Assembly (NCBI GenBank): GCA_964498785.1
Contig: CAZCJL010000020.1
Span: 1-64,000 of the forward strand
DNA: 64,000 bases
DNA from: Mariaggregatimicrobium sp964498785
GTDB lineage: Bacteria; Zhuqueibacterota; Zhuqueibacteria; Thermofontimicrobiales; Thiofontviventaceae
Direction: 5' to 3'
Shown: piece after piece, positions 61,903 to 64,000 of the stretch
Position numbering within the stretch: the stretch's first letter is position 1
How the letters are laid out: every line of letters starts with the position of its first letter
Made by a program: the position numbers and the translations under genes
Notes under the pieces: model-generated
The model's database searches: none
What the model was told of the DNA's origin: nothing
What the model saw: only the letters and a program-made list of their open reading frames with translations

Positions 61903-63239
61903 TTTCTTCTCCTATCAATAGCCCTACTGGGAAATGCTGCATTACATTTCCCACAAATAAATCATGAACGTCCTGATTCGTTATTCCATCTCTCCAACAA
62001 TTAACTTTAACAGGAAAAGTTAACTGCGTATTTTTCCATACACTTTTTCCAATATAATCTCTTATTCGACGGGGATAATCTGTATATTCACTCGCAAAAA
62101 ACGGAAACGTTCCAATTAATGTTTGATACAGGAAATATTCATCATTTCTATCCGGCGCTTTTCCGTTTTTTGTATTCTTTTTTTTGCGACGATTAATTTT
62201 CGCCCATATTTTAAAATTTTTTTCCCATTCATCCGGAATTTCCGATAGTATATTCAACCGAGCCCGTACATCCTCCCCTCGTTTAATATCGTGCGTGGAA
62301 GTTGCATTCATCGTATTTGGCCAATTGTTTATTCGATTTTTATTAAAATAGTGAAATTCAATGGTTGATATACCAAACTTATCCGGGTTCCCTCCGACCT
62401 CATTTAATGAGATTAGCCGGTTAAAATTATACATCACCGTGTCTTCAAGTCCTTTTGCCATTAACGGGCCGGTCATTTGCTGAAATCGCATCACAAAATT
62501 TCTCCACTGCTCTTTTTCTTCATCAGGTAAATTATCATCAAAATTGAGTGACAACATTTTTTGTATAAAATTGAATTCATTCTCAAAATTGGGCATAACT
62601 ATTTTTGCCTTGCGGACAGCTTCGCCGATGTATTGAATTTCATTTTCAGTGATTTCATTTGTGAGGTTATAGGTTCGATAGACAGGAAACCAGGATAAAA
62701 TTTCGACCAGTGACCGACGCAAACCATATAGAGTAAAATCAGCAGCGTCTCGGCGTTTACTGGCAATGTTAGCCAACAGGTGTGCAAGATTAGCCACATC
62801 CCCTGCCATGTGTTTCCCCATAATCAGTCTTTTTTTTGCATGTACTAAATTTTCGAATTGAATGGGGTTCCCATTCGATATCAAAAAAATGTGCATATCG
62901 GGAGTGTGGTCCATTTTCCAGGACATCCATCAGGATTTTATTTTGCGAATCATACGCCATGTGATTCGGGACCACATCTTGTAACCAGCCCATATTCACT
63001 TTTTTCAATTCTTCGTTCAATTTTGAAAAATCGTTCTCTGTCCCCAATTCAGAGTTCAACTGCGTCGGATCAACAACATCGTAACCATGCATACTTCCTT
63101 TTCGGGCTTTAAAAATTGGCGATGCGTACACATCGGAAATTCCCAGTTCCGCAAGATACAAAATGATCGCTTTCAAATCCTGAAATGTGAATTCATGATT
63201 CAATTGTATTCGATAAGTTGATTTTGGGATATGTTTCAT
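61892..63239 (-). pseudogene. treY: Malto-oligosyltrehalose synthase, internally deleted and frameshifted
   Basis: TreY makes trehalose-ended maltodextrins. The first about 120 residues are intact (STYRIQLNHEFTFQDLKAII, VVPNHMAYDSQNKILMDVLE, HFFDIEW). The last about 330 residues are also intact in another frame (VHAKKRLIMGKHMAGDVANL through GEENDY). They join near 62870-62890. Family members have about 700-1000 residues, so several hundred, including the catalytic aspartate and glutamate, are missing. The apparent separate frames 62790-63239 and 61892-62926 are the two halves of this one broken gene. It sits between treZ and malQ. Confidence 0.85.
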
Positions 63240-63245
63240 TGGTTA

Positions 63246-64000
63246 TCATTCTTTACAATACAAAGCCATAGTCAACGGCGTTATCATATAATTTTGGCCA
63301 TGTATTAACGTTTTGGGTAATTCAGATCCAGTGCCCTGCCAGGTTTTACCAGATGAATCGAGTATCTTTTTCCATTTACCAGTGGGTACATTCAGTTCAA
63401 CCTGAATCAATTCTTTGTTAAAATTATAAATTCCGACAATCTCGCTCCTTTTATGCCACCGATGCATAACGATTAATTTATCAACAGGTTGTTCATAGTT
63501 TTTTATCGCACTTTTATCAAGAGATGAACAGGCTGGTATTTTTTTTCGAAAATGAATCAGTTGTTTGTAAAAATCCCGGAGTATTTTATGGTTACCTTTG
63601 TTTTGAGAATTCCAGTCGATTTTAGAAGAAAAAAATGTATCAACGTTTTGCGGATCAGGCGGCGTTCCTTTCCACTGAAATGATTTGAATTCCGACTTTC
63701 GTCCGTCACGAACGGCCTGGATTAAATCCGGATCACCGTGGCTGACAAAATATAAAAACGGAGCGGTTTCGCCAAATTCCTCGCCCATGAATAATAATGT
63801 TATGTATGGCGATAGCAATAAGACGCCAGCAGCCAGTTTCAATCCTTCAAATGAAATCAATTGTGACAAACGTTCTCCCAACATTCGATTCCCGACTTGA
63901 TCGTGGTTTTGAATCGCTACAACAAACTGATACGCCAATTGATTGCTGAAGGAATTGCCATGACGGCATTTTCGATATGTGGAATATTGCCCCGAATAGA
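63246..64000 (-). CDS. treZ: Malto-oligosyltrehalose trehalohydrolase, C-terminal part (cut by window edge)
   Basis: Releases trehalose from the TreY product. About 250 C-terminal residues are seen. The frame runs unbroken to the window end: SGQYSTYRKCRHG, then FVVAIQNHDQVGNRMLGERL and LLFMGEEFGETAPFLYFVSH, all typical of TreZ (GH13). No start codon is within the window. Stop is 6 nt before the treY start. With treY broken, the substrate for this enzyme may not be made. Confidence 0.9.
   Translation of the reverse strand, partial: YSGQYSTYRKCRHGNSFSNQLAYQFVVAIQNHDQVGNRMLGERLSQLISFEGLKLAAGVLLLSPYITLLFMGEEFGETAPFLYFVSHGDPDLIQAVRDGRKSEFKSFQWKGTPPDPQNVDTFFSSKIDWNSQNKGNHKILRDFYKQLIHFRKKIPACSSLDKSAIKNYEQPVDKLIVMHRWHKRSEIVGIYNFNKELIQVELNVPTGKWKKILDSSGKTWQGTGSELPKTLIHGQNYMITPLTMALYCKE

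Noticed and set aside
61892..63239. Two separate genes for the TreY fragments
   Set aside because: The frames overlap and each carries a different end of the same family protein, so one broken gene explains both.

Overview
The window reads as about 64 kb of chromosome from an AT-rich, free-living, respiring Gram-negative bacterium. All six secreted proteins with a simple type I signal peptide (9786, 10487, 11932, 12503, 13772, 23690) appear to be cut just before a glutamine, the 'Q-rule' known from Bacteroidetes, and a DUF1460 amidase-like lipoprotein also points to the FCB superphylum. However, Shine-Dalgarno sites (GGAGG) are strong and several promoters match the ordinary TTGACA/TATAAT consensus, which is not Bacteroidetes style. 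My inference is a lineage near Calditrichota, KSB1, Marinimicrobia or Ignavibacteria; no marker in the window settles it.

Layout, left part (+ strand). A 5'-clipped tRNA-Val is followed by a translation and RNA-processing block: thrS, infC (apparently with an AUU start), rpmI, rplT, a small coiled-coil protein, zapA, rny and a YmdB-type phosphodiesterase. Then come tRNA-Arg(CCG), a small membrane protein and a TPR protein. From 8.8 to 14.8 kb lies an apparent operon with a TonB-like protein followed by five secreted proteins of unknown function, four of which form two tandem paralogue pairs. A consensus promoter at 14.8 kb leads through a roughly 150-nt leader to an RRM protein, a sodium:solute symporter and a MalE/MalF/MalG sugar importer. 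A toxin-antitoxin-like gene pair sits precisely between malF and malG. A DUF1460 lipoprotein, a small conserved protein and a C-terminally truncated class V aminotransferase (- strand) follow.

Middle part. From 23.7 to 32.6 kb there is a surface and transport block: an Omp85-like barrel, a lipoprotein with HipA/PI3K-like kinase motifs, a calcineurin-like phosphoesterase, two tandem ATP/ADP-translocase-like carriers (the second fused to a HEAT-like region) and a stand-alone cyclic-nucleotide-binding domain. A response regulator faces a complete 14-gene complex I operon (nuoA to nuoN, - strand, 47.3 to 33.3 kb); the two share a bidirectional terminator.

Right part (- strand). treZ (cut by the window edge), a treY pseudogene with an internal deletion, and malQ form a trehalose/maltodextrin group ending at a terminator. 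Then a GntR/HutC regulator precedes an eleven-gene catabolic run from 59.4 to 47.7 kb: E1-alpha, E1-beta, MFS transporter, class II aldolase, E2, HAD phosphatase, FSA-type aldolase, PfkB kinase, two TIM-barrel isomerases and a Gfo/Idh/MocA dehydrogenase. The same two-box operator occurs in front of gntR and in front of E1-alpha, so the regulator probably controls itself and the run. Together these genes suggest uptake and oxidation of a sugar or sugar acid, aldol cleavage, and conversion of a 2-oxo acid (or acetoin) to acyl-CoA.

No CRISPR array, insertion sequence, rRNA or prophage was seen.
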